DNA of 64,000 bases, taken from Lineus longissimus (lineage: Eukaryota; Nemertea; Pilidiophora; Heteronemertea; Lineidae). The number at the start of each line of letters is the position of its first letter. Within the stretch, counting starts at the first letter, position 1. The position numbers and the translations under genes were made by a program. Of the stretch, positions 23,601 through 38,600 are shown piece after piece. The notes under the pieces were generated by a model, which was not told the origin of the DNA, did no database searches, and saw only the letters and a program-made list of their open reading frames with translations. The stretch spans positions 9,924,501 through 9,988,500 of the forward strand of contig NC_088313.1 in NCBI RefSeq assembly GCF_910592395.1. The letters run 5' to 3'.

Positions 23601-26600
23601 TAAATAAAGAATTGTAAAGGCATTTTCCTCTGTGTGCTTCCAACTTAACATTATTTACTACTATAATCCAACCTACCTTCCTCCTCTAAATAAATTATAT
23701 TAGTTGGGTTGCAATCAATATGACAAAATGTCCATGGTATACTGGCCGTTCTCATCTTATCAATGATCATGCTTATCTCCTGCTTGCGATCTTCGAAACT
23801 CGGAACTTGGCTGTTGAACCTGACTCGAATGAAGGTAAAAAAAGAAACCATTTGGGGACTATTCGATACATATATCCAGGTTTTCGGCTCTCTAGCCTAC
23901 CGTTGTGATTAGAAAGGATTTGCAGCAATTACGAAAGATCTGAAAACGACGAACTGTTCTTTATCGTCAACGACTTTTTTGGAAAGGTCCACGATCCCTT
24001 GGACGACGAAATATAAACCTTGATTTACAACTTTCATATAATTGAATTTAGCACATGATCTAATTACACAACGGACCTTCATACATGATGTCATTGTTCT
24101 CAGTTCATACATTTAGCGCAACGCACTCGTTAGACAGGTTTTGCAACCCATACGAACGACGAACGACGTAAGTCAATGGTTTCATCAAGTCATGTGCGCT
24201 AATTTACGGGACACTCGTAAATCAGCGTCTATTTAGTTGTACGAGGAATCAGGGGAAGTTTCAAAAAGCCGTCGGTTACCATGCCGATCTATCGTCGCTG
24301 TGCGTATTTCCATCCTTCACCGCCGATAAACTTCCCCCTGATCGGCAGTCAGAACTATTGGTAGGCTACATGCATTCCCTTCCTTTCCACACGTCTATGT
24401 CGCGACACCACTAACATTACACTCGTGGTTGTCGCACGAGACACTCACTGAAAGCCATCGTTGTGGGATCTTGACCTGACACAAATGAACTGTGCGTATT
24501 GTATAGAAGAAAGGTAATCTGATCATAAAGCGTGGTTGGTAATATTGATTCAGGCCGCCATTCAATTACTTTGTATCGAGCAATTTTTTTGACCACCTGT
24601 TCATGTGTGTGCGTCTGACATACCCCCCCCCCCCCCCCCCATTCGGTCGGCGGGTAAAGGAGGACACTTTAGGATTGGCATTCACTGCCGGTAAGTCGGC
24701 ATTTCGATTACGATTAGCTACAAACTTCGTATTCGTCGTCATTCCGTAGCTCTTTGTAAGGTTTGCCAAACTTTATCTCTTCCTAGATCGGCAATTGTTC
24801 AGAAAACCGATCTCAGCGCTCAAGATCTGTAATAAGTTATTATCAATAAGTTCTCATGAATTTCTAGTACACTAGTGAAATTTAGGCCATATAAAGATCT
24901 GATAGGTGTGATTATTCTGGAAATTTAGTGCCAAAACTAAAATTAGTCTTTATTTGACAGTCAAAACTTGCCAAAATTTGCCAAAACTTGCCAAAATTTA
25001 CACTGTCCAAAATGATCCATGATCGAGACGTTACCTGCGGACATCAAAGGTAATATACCTGTCAATACTTATTTTTGGATCTGATTATTTTTCTAGACAG
25101 GCAAAGGTCATAGTCTAAAACAATATTTTCATCAGTTGGTGCACGGTAGAAGAGGCTTATGGCAGTTACACTTGGCGTAATTCGCATAGATGACTCTCAG
25201 GTAATGGTGATGATATTTTCTTGGCACTTGTATTTGACAGGCATTTTAAAAAACACCAACAATGGCATTATCAAACTGAAATTTACGCACACTGTGGCAG
25301 AAAAAAAAAATATATTAAGTTTTACTGTGATTGACTGGGTGCCTTGTAAGATTCAGAGTGCTCTGAATTGTGGGATAGCATCTGGATTTTTATAGCAAAA
25401 TAAAAACGAAGAGTCAAAATATGCAATGTCCAAGTATCACAACAATACTCTCGTCAAGACCAAAAGTGTCAAGTCTATCTAAGTAAACTTTTGAATACTG
25501 TGAAAAAAAACAACCAGGGCCGAGCTAATTCATCAAATCACATTGCCATTGACCGGATATCTTGGAAATTATTCACCCTAATGAAGTCTGGCGCGCTGTT
25601 TTACCATCAGATATTTTATTTATTCATGCACATGCCACTGAATCAAGTGTCAGAAAGGGGTCAAATCGTTGTACAGGGTGTCCACAAGAAAACCTAATCC
25701 TGCGAAAAAGGATTAGTATGACCAAGCCTTGTGATGTATGACTATAATAATGCATTTTCCATAAAGTAGGAGCAACACGCTTTCCAATGATACATTGATG
25801 GCATTCATTCAATCACACATCACTGAGTACCATTGTTTTGAAAATGGTATGCGAAAACCCATTTGCGACAGTTGGGATAAATGTCACTGTCATGCTTGCC
25901 CAGGAAATCGATGTCCAGGTGGTGTGATGTCGGCGGATTAACTTATGTCATTTTTAAGTTATGTAATAAGTTACTGCGGTATGCCAAAGCATTGGTAAAA
26001 GGTATTCATTGTTTATGTAAACTTCAAGACAGCAACATGGTGCAACTTACCACTGAGCAAAGAGTGTTTGTTATTAAAAAGTTCTACCAAAACAGGAGCC
26101 TCCAAGCTACTCAGGATGCATTTAGGGAAGTGTTCCCCGAGCGGGATCCGCCAGCTAAGACGACCATCTGGGCAAATGTGAAGAAGTACCAAGATCATGG
26201 TACAAGCCTCAATCGGAACAAGGGTCACTCGGGGAGGAGACATACAGTCAGAACTGAAGAAAACATTGAAGCAGTTCGACAGCAATTACTCCAGAATCCA
26301 AGGGGAACAAGTGCAAGGAGAAATGGACTTGGGCTCCGCAAATCCATTTTTAAACGCATAACAAATTTGGACCCGCATTATCATCCATACCGAATGCACA
26401 TTCGCCATCAACTTTTGCCTGTCGACCTCAGGAGAAGACAAGTTTTTGCTGAATGGCTGCTGGACCGATGTCAGAGGGATGCAAGGTTTCTTGAAAGCTT
26501 GGTGATTGGTGATGAAGCAGGATTTTCAATGAACGGAACGGTTAACACCCACAATGTAATTGAATATGCACCGAAAAGAAATGCTCCAGATTTCAACTTT

Positions 26601-29600
26601 GAGAAAAACATGAGTCGAGACAAGGTTACCGTCTGGATAGGGCTTTGTGGTAATGGTGTCATAATCGGACCAATCTGTCAATGGCCAAATCTACCTACTG
26701 ATGATCAACGAAGATGTTAAGATCCAGCTCGAGTTGCATTTCGAAAGGCAACAAAATGGTGTCTTTCGACATCTGTGGTGGGCACAGGACGGTGCACCAG
26801 CCCACAGACTCATCGCTGTCAGGACTCGCCTACAGGAACTTTTTCATGACAGAATAATTGCTCTCAATCATCCTGTGGAATGGCCACCCAGGTCACCGGA
26901 TTTGACACCATGTGACTTTTTCCTGTGGGGCTATTTGAAGGACAAAGTTTTTACCAGTGCCCCACACAACCTTCAGGATTTACGAGCACGCATTCAACAT
27001 GAGGTCGACGTCCTCCGTGATGATCCTGCGATGGTGAGACGAGCTGTGGCTGACATGCGCCGCCGTTGTGGACTTTGCATCGAAAGGGGAGGTGGGCACG
27101 GGGAAGGTGTTGGTGCATAATTATTGTAGGTACGGCACTGAATAAATTTCATCAACTGATAAAAATCTTGTTTTTCATGTTTTGATACCATTAAAAATGC
27201 CCTCAGGCCATTCGGATGTGCTCCTCATGTCTTGCCATGAACTGTCACAAATGGTTTTTCGCATATCATTTTCAAAACAATGGTACTCAGTGATGTGTGA
27301 CTGGAGGAATGCCATCAAGGTATCATTGGAAAGCGTGTTGCTCCTACTTTATGGAAAATGCAATATTACAGTCATACATCAGCCGGCCTGGTCATATTAA
27401 CCCTTTTTCATAGGATTAGGTTTTCTTGTGGACACCCTGTAAAAAGGGTTAAGGTAGAAGAAGGAGCAATAAATCCAAAGAGGTCTCAGAGAGACCGCTA
27501 CGGGACCTCTGCGGATTCCTTCTCCTTCGTCTTCCTTAACCCTTCATGGACATTTTATAATCGTTTAACCCCTTGATTTAGAGGCCTGCTCGTTTGCGCC
27601 CATGCCTGTCATTATGTCATAGGCTACTGGCGCTTGGTCGAGTCCCATCTCCATGGCTAATTTCTTTGTATCTTGGCAGTTAACAAGAGCCAGTGACCTC
27701 GCCACGGACCTGGAATATGACATACATGTATAATACGTTGATTTACTCGCATGAGATCATGTTAAACACGGATGACGCTATCTGGTAGCAATAACCCAAG
27801 ACGGTAATGATCCCTACTTATGTTTAAAGCTTGACAGACATTTTTAGTTACTGGCTTTTTGGGACGATTCGATTCTTGGCCAACAGATCAACAATTCCAA
27901 TGATGCATAACTCGAATAGGTTTTTGTTATCTTATTCATGTTAAACACAGAGGCAATGTAAATGGAACTTAGCTGACAAAAATATCGAACTGCGGCATCT
28001 CAAAATTGACAAAGGTGGGGAATTTGCACCGTCGCAAAAACATCGCTTTACTCGGCAACATATTCACACACTATGTTCACCCACCTCCTTAACTTAACAT
28101 CTTTGAAAAGTGACTGGTCACCCCATGAAAAAGTCTTCCCAACGACGAACCCGTACACCATTCCGTCCTGAACACACCCATCACCGGCGGTCCTACGCCA
28201 ATCTTGGCGAAGAGACGACCATTCTTCAGCTCAAATTTCCGCTCCATCCCAAACTTGTCGAAGGAGTCGAGCTTTCCGCTGAACACACGCACAACCAACC
28301 AGTCAGCTCACTTTTCTTCGTCGATGTAGGCAGTGAACATCATGTTCACATGGCCACCACTTAACGTCTGGAACAAATTTAGCAATAAAGGTATTGGATA
28401 TACACCGTAAAAATTGCAATCAGAGCAGTCGAAAATAACGCGTTTTTGCACTATATTAGCAAGTTTAGGGAATAACAGAACCGGACAGGACCACCAGCAA
28501 ACACGTTTTTAGACGCGACAACTTAAGTGTCAGTCCATGATACCACCATGCAGAGGGTGGCAAGGTGGGGGTCAACCGTTTTTAACGAGATTAGGTATGC
28601 AAGATCCTTCCACTAAGACATCATTACACAGCAATTGATGACTCTCAAAAATCACAAGCAACCGAGTTAGGGGCAGGCCTAGTTAGGGGGCTTGTTTTAG
28701 CTTTTTTCCCCCTATTTTTTGTGTATTTTTGGGTCAATGTTGGGCACTCCTGCAGAGACTAAAAAAAATAGCTGGATTTTCCCCCTTTGCATGATGGAAG
28801 TATTTGATGAGATCTTCCATTCTGCAACAGGTCATTGAGTAACACTTCACACTTTGGTCGTGCTAGGCCTAGTAATTATGCATACCTAGGGGCAGTGCTT
28901 AGGAAGAGCTCTCTATCGACGCTCATATCTCCAACACTGCAGGTCTTTGAATGCTGTGGCTTGCACATGATAAAGGTAATGATACCTACTTTCAAAATCA
29001 GAAATAAAATTTCCGGCCGCTTTTACTGTTTTCCCAGGATAAACCAAGGAAAAAGTGCTATTTTCCACCAAAATGACACTCATTGGCTAGTGCTGCCACC
29101 TTGTGTACACTTGATGAATTATAAAATAAATGCATAATGAACACATAATTTATGCTTGGTGCTGGCCATGAGGATTAGTAGTTACTGTCAACCACCATGA
29201 TCACCCCCCCCCCCCCCCATGCCTAGGCCTACTAACCTATTTTAAGTAGGCCTACCGGTAAATAACTCCACTTGCATTTTTCCCCCCAAAAAAGAACAAG
29301 CTCATCACTACAAATTTGCCCTTGATGAAAGCCCTTTGGGGAATTGGGCCCCATAGGTCCTGAAATGCTGATTTGAATTTCAAATAACATTTCGGCCTTG
29401 GCCTACCTGATGGCAACGTAATTGAATAAGCTACATGTAGGCCTTCTTACAGTCCGAAAACCTAAAGAAACCCCCATGTTGGTGAGGATGCTAATGTTGA
29501 CCCATTCATTAGCCTGTGTCATGCTGCCAGAGCATGTTGTAAGGGTTGGCCCCCCCCCCCCCCCATGGCTAAGGCACCTGAAGGGCATGTGGTATGACCT

Positions 29601-32600
29601 ACTAATACATCTTTATCAACCCATGCAGGGATCATCCTGTTACTATGAACCTTGCAGAAGTGCTCATTTCACATACTAGTAACACCTTCCATTGCTAAGG
29701 AGCCAATTGACCAAAGGTGCAGTTCCTACTGTAATTACTGTTTGATGAGGACAACCCTGCAGTTGGCTGCACCGTCAGAGTACTGCTATTGGAAGTTTTT
29801 AGCTCCTTAGTTGGCGGTGAAATGTTCTCCTGGAGTTGCTCTAGCATTGGCTAAATTGTACATATACATGTACTGGAATGGAGAAGTTTTTCATGAACTG
29901 AGTTACGGTACTGTCCAGTCCCTTAGGAGAGATCACAACTTTCCACATGCTACACTTGTACCTGTCTGCAGAGGACAGTGCTGCCACCTAAGAAGCAGGG
30001 ACACCTTTTTTTTTACAAATGGGTGATTTATTTACAAGCTAATATAATGATACATAGAAAAAAGGCTATTTTGCAGACAATAGCCAAACCACTACTAACC
30101 ACTACTAGGGAGGGACCAATACTAGTAACACCTCATTTACGGTACTACATGTCAGGCCCAAGTGCAGGATAGTATCAGGAGAGAGTCCCATTTTCCAGTA
30201 GCAGGCTTGGTTGTTCAAAACTGACATTAGTGCTACTAAGTATACTGACATTAAAAATCTATCTTGGCATTTACAATTGTTTACTGAAAGCCAAAGTTCA
30301 AATTTATCCCAAGATATCGCTATAAAATCATTTTTTAACCAAGCCCCGCATTTTACCTGATGAACCATCCGCTAGAAATACTAGAACATCAAATCTGGAT
30401 GTACTTCATATTGCAGGTTATGTTAGTCAAGGGAGACAAAAACACAGCATGTAACAGTTTTAGGAAATTCACCATGTATTTTTTTTAGAAAAAGAGAGAT
30501 GTATTGTAGAATGCGAACAATGCATTTGCAATCAATGGCGTGGAAAATCTCAGGTCAAGCCTGATGAATGTACATCCAATAAAGTCGTACCCTTTCATTC
30601 TAAATCAAGAATTTTTGATGTGTAGCTGACAACTTTCACTGGGCTAATTCTGCCCAGTCATGACTCAAAGACCAACATTTCAGAAAATCTGTCTCCACCC
30701 TCTTATCATTTCTCTCTCCCTGCTCAAGAGTGCTTGACCAGCAGTCCTTATGATACTGTTGCAACAACATTACCCATCAAATTTGCCCTTCTGTCCCGTC
30801 TGCTGGGTTTTCTAAGGCGTCGGCTGGTTGAACAGAGGAAGAGGCAACAGCGGACTGAAAAAAGATATTGATGGAGAATCAGGTTTGGCTTAGAATCCCT
30901 CATTGCCAAGGAGATGGGAGCCAGAATGGCATCAAGGTTTTCAGCTTAGTCCCTCCTCTCTCATCAGTGACCTTCTTACATGTAAGTCAGTCGCTGCAGG
31001 CAGAATTAACCAACATTCACTTTGGCTTGCCCCGAATCTTCTCCCCTTTGTTTTCATTCAACTCACCTCTGTATCCATGGGTGCTGGTTCTACTTCTGGT
31101 TCTACATTTGCCACAGATACTCGATGTTTAGCCTCACATCCTTTACACAGAGCTGAAAAGGCACCAGATTATGGGGGTAATGATAATATGATGTGCAATA
31201 TAATAGTGTGAGGACATGATGATGATGATAGACTTGTTTTGATAATGCGACCGGCCATGCTGATTTTGTACGGCAGTGAAGCATCACCTCCAGTGGCACT
31301 GGCAGGGAATCATAACTGGGACTTCCTGATCATCAAGCCAAGGCTCCAATCAACTTTCTAGGAAGAACACAAGTGAAGTGGTAAATCGTTATCACTCAGT
31401 TGGTTTTGCACCAAAGTTAGGTTTCATTACAGGCCTACTGCTTCTTTTCTACTTCAGTGATTTTGAGACTGATCCCTTACCTGAGCCAACTGGGACAAAA
31501 ACTCCCCACTTGATGTATAATTCCCGAGACATCACTCGATGAACTGAACCACCATCTTTTCTGGGCTTCTGACTTGTTTTAGAGGGTTGATGAAGTGGGT
31601 GCTGGCATCTCCTTTGCTGATTCCATGATAAACTCAACTTGTATCGGTGGTTCGGGCATATTGTGGTGTCCAGAACTGGAGAACTCATATCAAACACGCC
31701 AGCACGAAGTGCTATGAGCTCCCATTCACTTTTGACTTGACTGGCTTTCCTGGATCGAGGACATCCAACGCATCAAATGGGTGTGCACGTCCTTCTTACG
31801 TCCTTCTTCACACTCGATATCCTTGGATATGACAGCAAATCCACATTTCAACTGTGATTTTTCAGGTTCCATTTTCAATAGACTATCACACAATGTACAC
31901 GTGCATGTACACAATGCATTGTAACTGTAACTGTTGTTGTTGTTGTTGTCGTTGCTGGTGTTCGTTTCCGCCTAGACCGCTAAGCCTACACAGGGGTAAT
32001 AAAGGCCTCTAGGTTGTTTGAGGGAGTGTGTGGGAGGGGCAAGGGAGAGGGGGGTTCACTAACATCTAAAAATGTAATTTTATTTGGAAAGCATGTGTAT
32101 TTCGTCAGTTATCTGAGGGAATGGGCAAAAAATGGGCACCAGTGAGAAGGGCGCGACTCGACCCCCTCACCGGAAAACCGTAAGGGCGGCCGGATTTTTT
32201 TCTTTTGCAAATTAAAAAACAGCATTCTGACTTCCTTACCTGGAAGTGGCATCACCTAAAAAACTGCAGTGTTGGAGCTAAAGGAGAGTTAAAATTGCCT
32301 TTTTACTGAAATTTGAGATTGCATTGTTTTTGGGACGTACTGTACCTGTCATTAAAATGTACCTGGGGCAAAACAAAAGGCATGAAAAGGTAGCTCAGAT
32401 CATGTACTTTCAATTTCAATAGGCGGTGTTTAGTGATAATTCTGTTTGATGCACGAAAATTGACAAAAGACTTAGCCTATTTTGAGGGATAATGCATGTT
32501 TTTTTAAAAGGAAAATGAGTAGGAAATGGTTAATAGCCGTACACCAAAACTGTGGGGTTATTTTCGAAACCAATCCACCAGCCTTCATAGTACCCTAGGA

Positions 32601-35600
32601 CAGGTCTGTGGTAGAAATTACAACTAGATCTGTTGACCCCCCACCTTGCCACCATTTGCATGATCCTGCATGGTGGTATCATGGACTGACACTTAATTTC
32701 TCTTCATTAAAATCCAAAATTATTGCGGTCCATATACCCCCCCCCCCAAGTCGCCATAAGCCACCATTGGCGCCCTACCTGGCTATTCCCCTGCCCCTGC
32801 GACCCTAACACAACAAACGCCTAGACTAGTTAGGGATAGTCCGACTTAATCCTTTTCACACGGAAAAAATAAGCACAATTGCAACAACTCATTAACGCCC
32901 CAACTCCCCAGAAATAGTCAGTGTTTTTTTCCCAACGAATTCCACACAAAGTGTAATTATTTGATAATTGTCGGATTTAGTTTGCTACAGAGGAGACGGA
33001 ATCTGCTATGAATATCCAGTTCTCGGTACATACATGTAGTATCAATTGCTTGGATGCTCGCTCACTCGCAAGATGGGTCGGAAAGCAAGTCTGGTTACAT
33101 CATCCGTACCATTAAGTAATATTCTTTGATCAAATGATTGTCCCTTCATCTTTGAATAACTTGTCCGCCAGTTTGATTTTTAACTTCGTATAAATCGGAA
33201 GAAACCGGAAATAGCCACGACAAAACTTGTGGAAACAAAATATTGCAAGGCCGATTAACTCAGTCTTTAAGAATGTTGACAGTATTCGAGACACACCAAA
33301 AAGCGAAATAGTAGCTCCAATAAAGAATAAAATCTACTTCGCCAAGAACAAAATGTTCACTGCATGAAGGGCCCATTAGCCTCGATGAGACCCAGCCAAT
33401 CCAGACCAGACCAGACCATAGACCACACAGGGTTGTCCAGAAAAACGCAACCGGATACACCCACTAGCAGGAGTTAAAGACTTTGATGCCAGTGGATTGG
33501 GAATCTTTCCAGAATGATAATGATAGCAAGATCGACCGATTCCGTTCAGTAGTTTTTGTTGTAGAGACGTTTTTGTGATGCAAGGTTGGATTCCCTTGGC
33601 CAGGCTCAAAGCAGAAAAACATTGGTGCTGTGCTGAGGCCTGGCCATGCTAACACGACCTTTACTAAGTTGCAAGTTGTCACTTGGAACCTCTTTGACAT
33701 TACCTAATATCAGTATGATTACCTGACATTTAATCAACCTTCAGTTCAATTTACCGCCACAGTTCGATTTTGCCTATGAATCGAATGAATGCCCGCGAAT
33801 GAAGCTTCTATGTGCTTCACAAAATAGGCTATATGAAATGGTCCAGGGACCATGAGCTCACCTCGGGTATTGATAATGCATGTCAATTGCAGTGGATATG
33901 GGGAGAACAGTCTTGGTCATATGGCCATGGTCTTGGCCATGTTGGTTGACGAATTTGCTTGAAAAATTGAAATATGGTCGAGAGTACATAGATACATGAT
34001 CACCTAAAATTTGGTTGCAATCTGATCATTAACCAATGTATGTTTTGTGACAGTGGGGAGTTGAAGAAACGTAGAAAAACTACGTTTTTAGAAACATAGG
34101 TCTATTTTGTATCAAGCGAGAGGAAAGAGAGATTGGGTTCCTGCTGCATTTGAATTAGTGTGTTGTGCACTGGTACTTAATATCAGTGCACTGGACACTG
34201 TTTTACGTGTCACTGGAACTCATCGGCAGCCATCTTGGTTTCATGTATATACTAATTTTTGTGTAGAGATTTGTACGGGCCGGAGGCCTTTTAGAAATTG
34301 AATAAATAAATTGAATTGAATTGAATTTGTTTCAGAGTAATAGGAATTTGTTTAATTTTCAAGATGGCCCCCTTGCGGCCATATCGGTTATCGGATTTGA
34401 CTGAAAATCAAATGTTTTGTAGAGACTACATTGATATACAATTCCATGAAATTTAGTAGCATTCTGATCATTAGTTTCAGAGAAATAGGACTGTTCAATT
34501 TTCAAGATGCCCGCCTGGCGGCCATACTTGCTTTCCGAGCAGGCCAAACTTTTTGGGGAGAAAAGAGGGTCTCTAGATGCATGATCACACAAGTTTAGAA
34601 CCTTCTAGCTCAAAAAGAAACGAAACGTACCATCTATCGGAGATTCAGTAAACTTTGACCTATGTAAAATCAAAAAGTCAAATCAAAAACCCGTATTCAA
34701 TGAAAATATGACCAAAAATCACGTGTTCTATTGACAATTTTATGTTTTGCAGCACGCCCCCTGATGGCCAAACCAAAAAATAACGTTGGAACGAAATTTG
34801 GTGTGATTCACCCGAGGGTCCAAGGGTATATGTGTACTAAGTTTTAAGTCAAGAGCTCAAGCGGTTACGAAACGTACCGCGTTAACATACGCCGACGGTG
34901 GACTACGACGACGACGGACGCCATCTCATTGCATAGGCTCACGAGATGAGCCAAAAACAAAACCAATGAACGAAATCGGGCGATCTTGGCATCATTCCTC
35001 TCCTAGAGAGATTCCTCAACCACTGATATCAATGGTTTTCCGTGGTAGTGGAAGTATCCGGTTGCGTTTTTTTTGGACCACACGGTATAAGATTTGCCCT
35101 CGTCGACTGTTTGTGCCTGGAAATATGACTGGTCATAGAATAACCGATGCACATCGTGGTGGGTGATGCTTTTTCCGTACAAATTCCGTCCCCTTTCAAC
35201 TCAATCGTTCAGGTGCTTTATTCTGTGTTTTGGTGTTCGTATGTCGCGCGCGCCTAAAATGACGGAGTGCCTAAAAAGTAGGTTTTGGTGGTCCAAAAAC
35301 GTCGCTGCCCGCCCCCAGACAAATCAGTATTTTTTTTTGTTCCAAAAATATCGGTGGCTACGCCAAGAATGTCGGTTGCATAAGAGCAACACATTCTGCG
35401 GTTGATGTCAGCTTGTTTTCGTTGAATTGAACATAGATATAGTTTGACGCTTCGTGCACTCATATTAATGCTGTTATCTACGGTACAAATCGATATCGCT
35501 TCTAAGCTGATTGTAACATCACCGAGGCGCAGGCGCAGGCGATGAATGGTACTCTTCGATCAGTATTGTTGGCTCACCGAAGGGGAGTCTAAACAATACC

Positions 35601-38600
35601 GCAGTGTCCGGCGTCCGTCGTCGTCGGCGTCTGTATCCTATTTAAAAAACAATGGCACATTTCTTAACCGCTAGGGCTACGAACTTGAAACTTTGTACAC
35701 AGGACCCCCAGTTCAGGTGACCTACATCACGTATCATACGGATTTTTACTTCGACTTAATTTCAAGGTCACAGAGGTCAAATGGCGTAAATTGGCTGTTT
35801 GAGTGTAACTGTTCTTTAGGATATTCGTCTATTAATTAAATCAGCTCATTCTTCATGAAATCTTGCTTTTATTATTCAAAAAATCGTATGGGGAACCAAA
35901 CCGTTTTGTTGCTGTCATTGTTCTCAAAACTACTATAAACCCCATCGGTAAGATTCCGCCCAGGCCGATTGTGACATCGTCTTCGGTGGGCTCCTTCTCA
36001 ACAGTAACTATGGTACGTTTCTTAACCGCTGAAGCTATGAACTTGAAATAGTACACATGACTCCCTACGTCATACAACCTCAATCACCGAATCTCCATCC
36101 GATCTGATTTTCGAATTGGCCACCAGGGGGCCAAAACTAAAAAAATAAATGCACAATATCTCGCTTATCACCTACTTGTTTTCGATAATAGTTTTATGGT
36201 AGGTACCCCGAGCAAGGATTCATCACCTATTCAACGGGTTTTTTATGTGGCCTAATTTTCAAGGTCACAAGGGTCAATTAGTGTAATTTAGTAGTGTAAC
36301 TTTGGCACGTTTCTTCACCACTTATAAATTCTTAAAGTGATACTATGATGTGATTTACAACTTTGCGGAAATACGTCCGTTTTTAATTGTTGATCACAAA
36401 TGTAAAGCTCAAATGTAAAGCTCAAATTTTCCATTTTTGATTAGATTTATTATAAAATCGCTGTTTTAATCGCGTCAGACTGGCCAACTGCCGAAAACGT
36501 TTTGAAAAACCCGCACTAAGTCACGTGACCTCATGACGTCACAACATGAACAAGTCAGACCGTCGAATATTTTCCTATTCGCTCTAGGAAGAAGCTATAT
36601 CCGCAGTAGTTCGCGTACGCTCAGGAAAATCTAATGAATATTAAATGAGGTCTAAAAATAGTTTTAGGAATACCATTATTATGACGTCAGCGATGGAATT
36701 TCCTGGTTGGACTTAGGAAATTTATGATGAAATGACTAGGACTGTGGACTTGGGGGAGGGGCCGTCCCTTCCCTTACGTCGTTACTTCGAGATTTTTTCC
36801 AAATGTGCTGGACGACCCCAACGGCAGACGAATTAGGAGTTGGTTCTCGAAGTTGTGTTGAGCATCAGGAGGAGAAGATGAACCACCGGCTGGTAACCTC
36901 TTGACACGAACTTCATGGTGACGGCCCGGTTCTTTGGTCTCATTAGGGAGTTTTTTTTGTTATTCATGCGCGGCCAAGCCCTAACCGTAGTTCCTAAAAT
37001 CATTGATTTCTCGGTCCTTACAGTATGTCAGCGTTGATTCAGCAGTTGCTTTGGCAAAGACATGTTTTTTTGGAGTTTCTGAAACCTAGAGCGCTACTCA
37101 ATAGACGACTAACAAGAAACTACGCATTTATACTGTTGTTGCCGACGTATGTGTACACTGAACTTGGGATGTGCGTCGGCCCCGTGTTGAAATGCCGTCC
37201 AGTGCCAGTTGGTGCGTTTTTCGCTGATTTGTGCAAAATTCAACATATCTCAAAAGTTCAATGGTTGACCCTCGATTTTTTTTTGATTTTTGTGCAGCGT
37301 AAGCAACTGTCTTTCATGGGAGAATGGTCTCTGTAAGAATTATTCAGGAAGAAATGTATAATATTTGGGGGTTTTCGTGATTGTCCGGCCCAATTGGCAA
37401 TATTGCCATTTGGGGTGGTGAACATAGCTAGGAGCAAATGCGACGCTTATGATTTATTTAAAAAAATAAAATGCCCGATTTAACATCCTGCAGAATCAGG
37501 GGAATCGGGCGTTTCCAGTGATATACGACACAAATGGGTTGTCCTCATGCATTCATTTTGGAAACGCATTTAAAAATAGATGTTACGCCCTGTAAATGGA
37601 GCACGTCATCATCGCGTACATTTGGGAAAAACTCCCTAACGAGACCTTTGATAGGGTCAGCCAGCGGAAAAACCCAACACATTCAGTTTTGCTGGTGTTG
37701 CCGCAAAACATCGCAGCACAACGCCACCCGACAACCCTTTTCTTCTTCCTCTCCATAATCTTCAGTTCTTATCGTGTATATATTGTGTAAGGACTGGATG
37801 GAATGTCAATGGTCAGTGGCAGTTGTAAATAAACGAATGAGTTTTTTTTTTCGCGGGAATGTAAACCACCGCGACCGCGAAAATGTTCATGTTGTGACGT
37901 CATCAACGAAAACGTCGTCGGCGTAGCGCGATTTCAACGGCATCGAAGCGAGCTGTCCGGGCGGGATTAAAACAATCAATTTCTAGAAAATGTGCATTTC
38001 GATTCGAAACCTTACCGATTTATGAGAAAGGGACGTAGTCATTTGTCAAAAACAGCTAAAACATTGTATGGTGAAATTTGTCACGAGTTACCCTTTAACA
38101 AATTATGAATTTGAAACTCGGTACTCATGTCCCCTACGTCAGATAACCTCTGACGCCGAATTTTCGTTCGATCTGCATAATGCTCGACTTGGCCACTAAG
38201 GGACCAAAACAGAAAAGGTAAACAGTGCAATATCTTGCACTTGTTTTCGATGATATATTTTTAGGGAAGGTATTCTAAGCAAGTATACATCACATGTCTT
38301 ATGAGTTGGATTTTACTTACTTTACAAGGTCAAAGAGATAAACTGGCTAAAATTGGTAGTTTGAGTGAAACAATGGCACGTTCTTAACCGCTACAGCTAA
38401 CAACTTGAAACTTGGTTACACATGATCCTCTAACATCCGAAACCGAAATTCGGTCCAATTAATTTCTGGACTTGGCCACCAGAGGATACATCACATGTCA
38501 TACTGATTTTAATATGACCTATATATTTATTATACATGTAGCATGTTTCTCAACCAGAGACAAGACCACAATTGATTTTTTAAGCCTTTTAGCAGTTAAA

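Noticed and set aside
28275-28310. A 33-base intron (GTGAGC...TTCAG) removing the TGA in kinase exon 2
   Set aside because: Too short for a normal animal intron, and it would remove WLVVRVF, which is conserved in the family.
33260-33700. Overlapping minus-strand frames of 66-78 codons
   Set aside because: They sit in a dispersed repeat with an inverted copy at 34,966; no conserved protein pattern.
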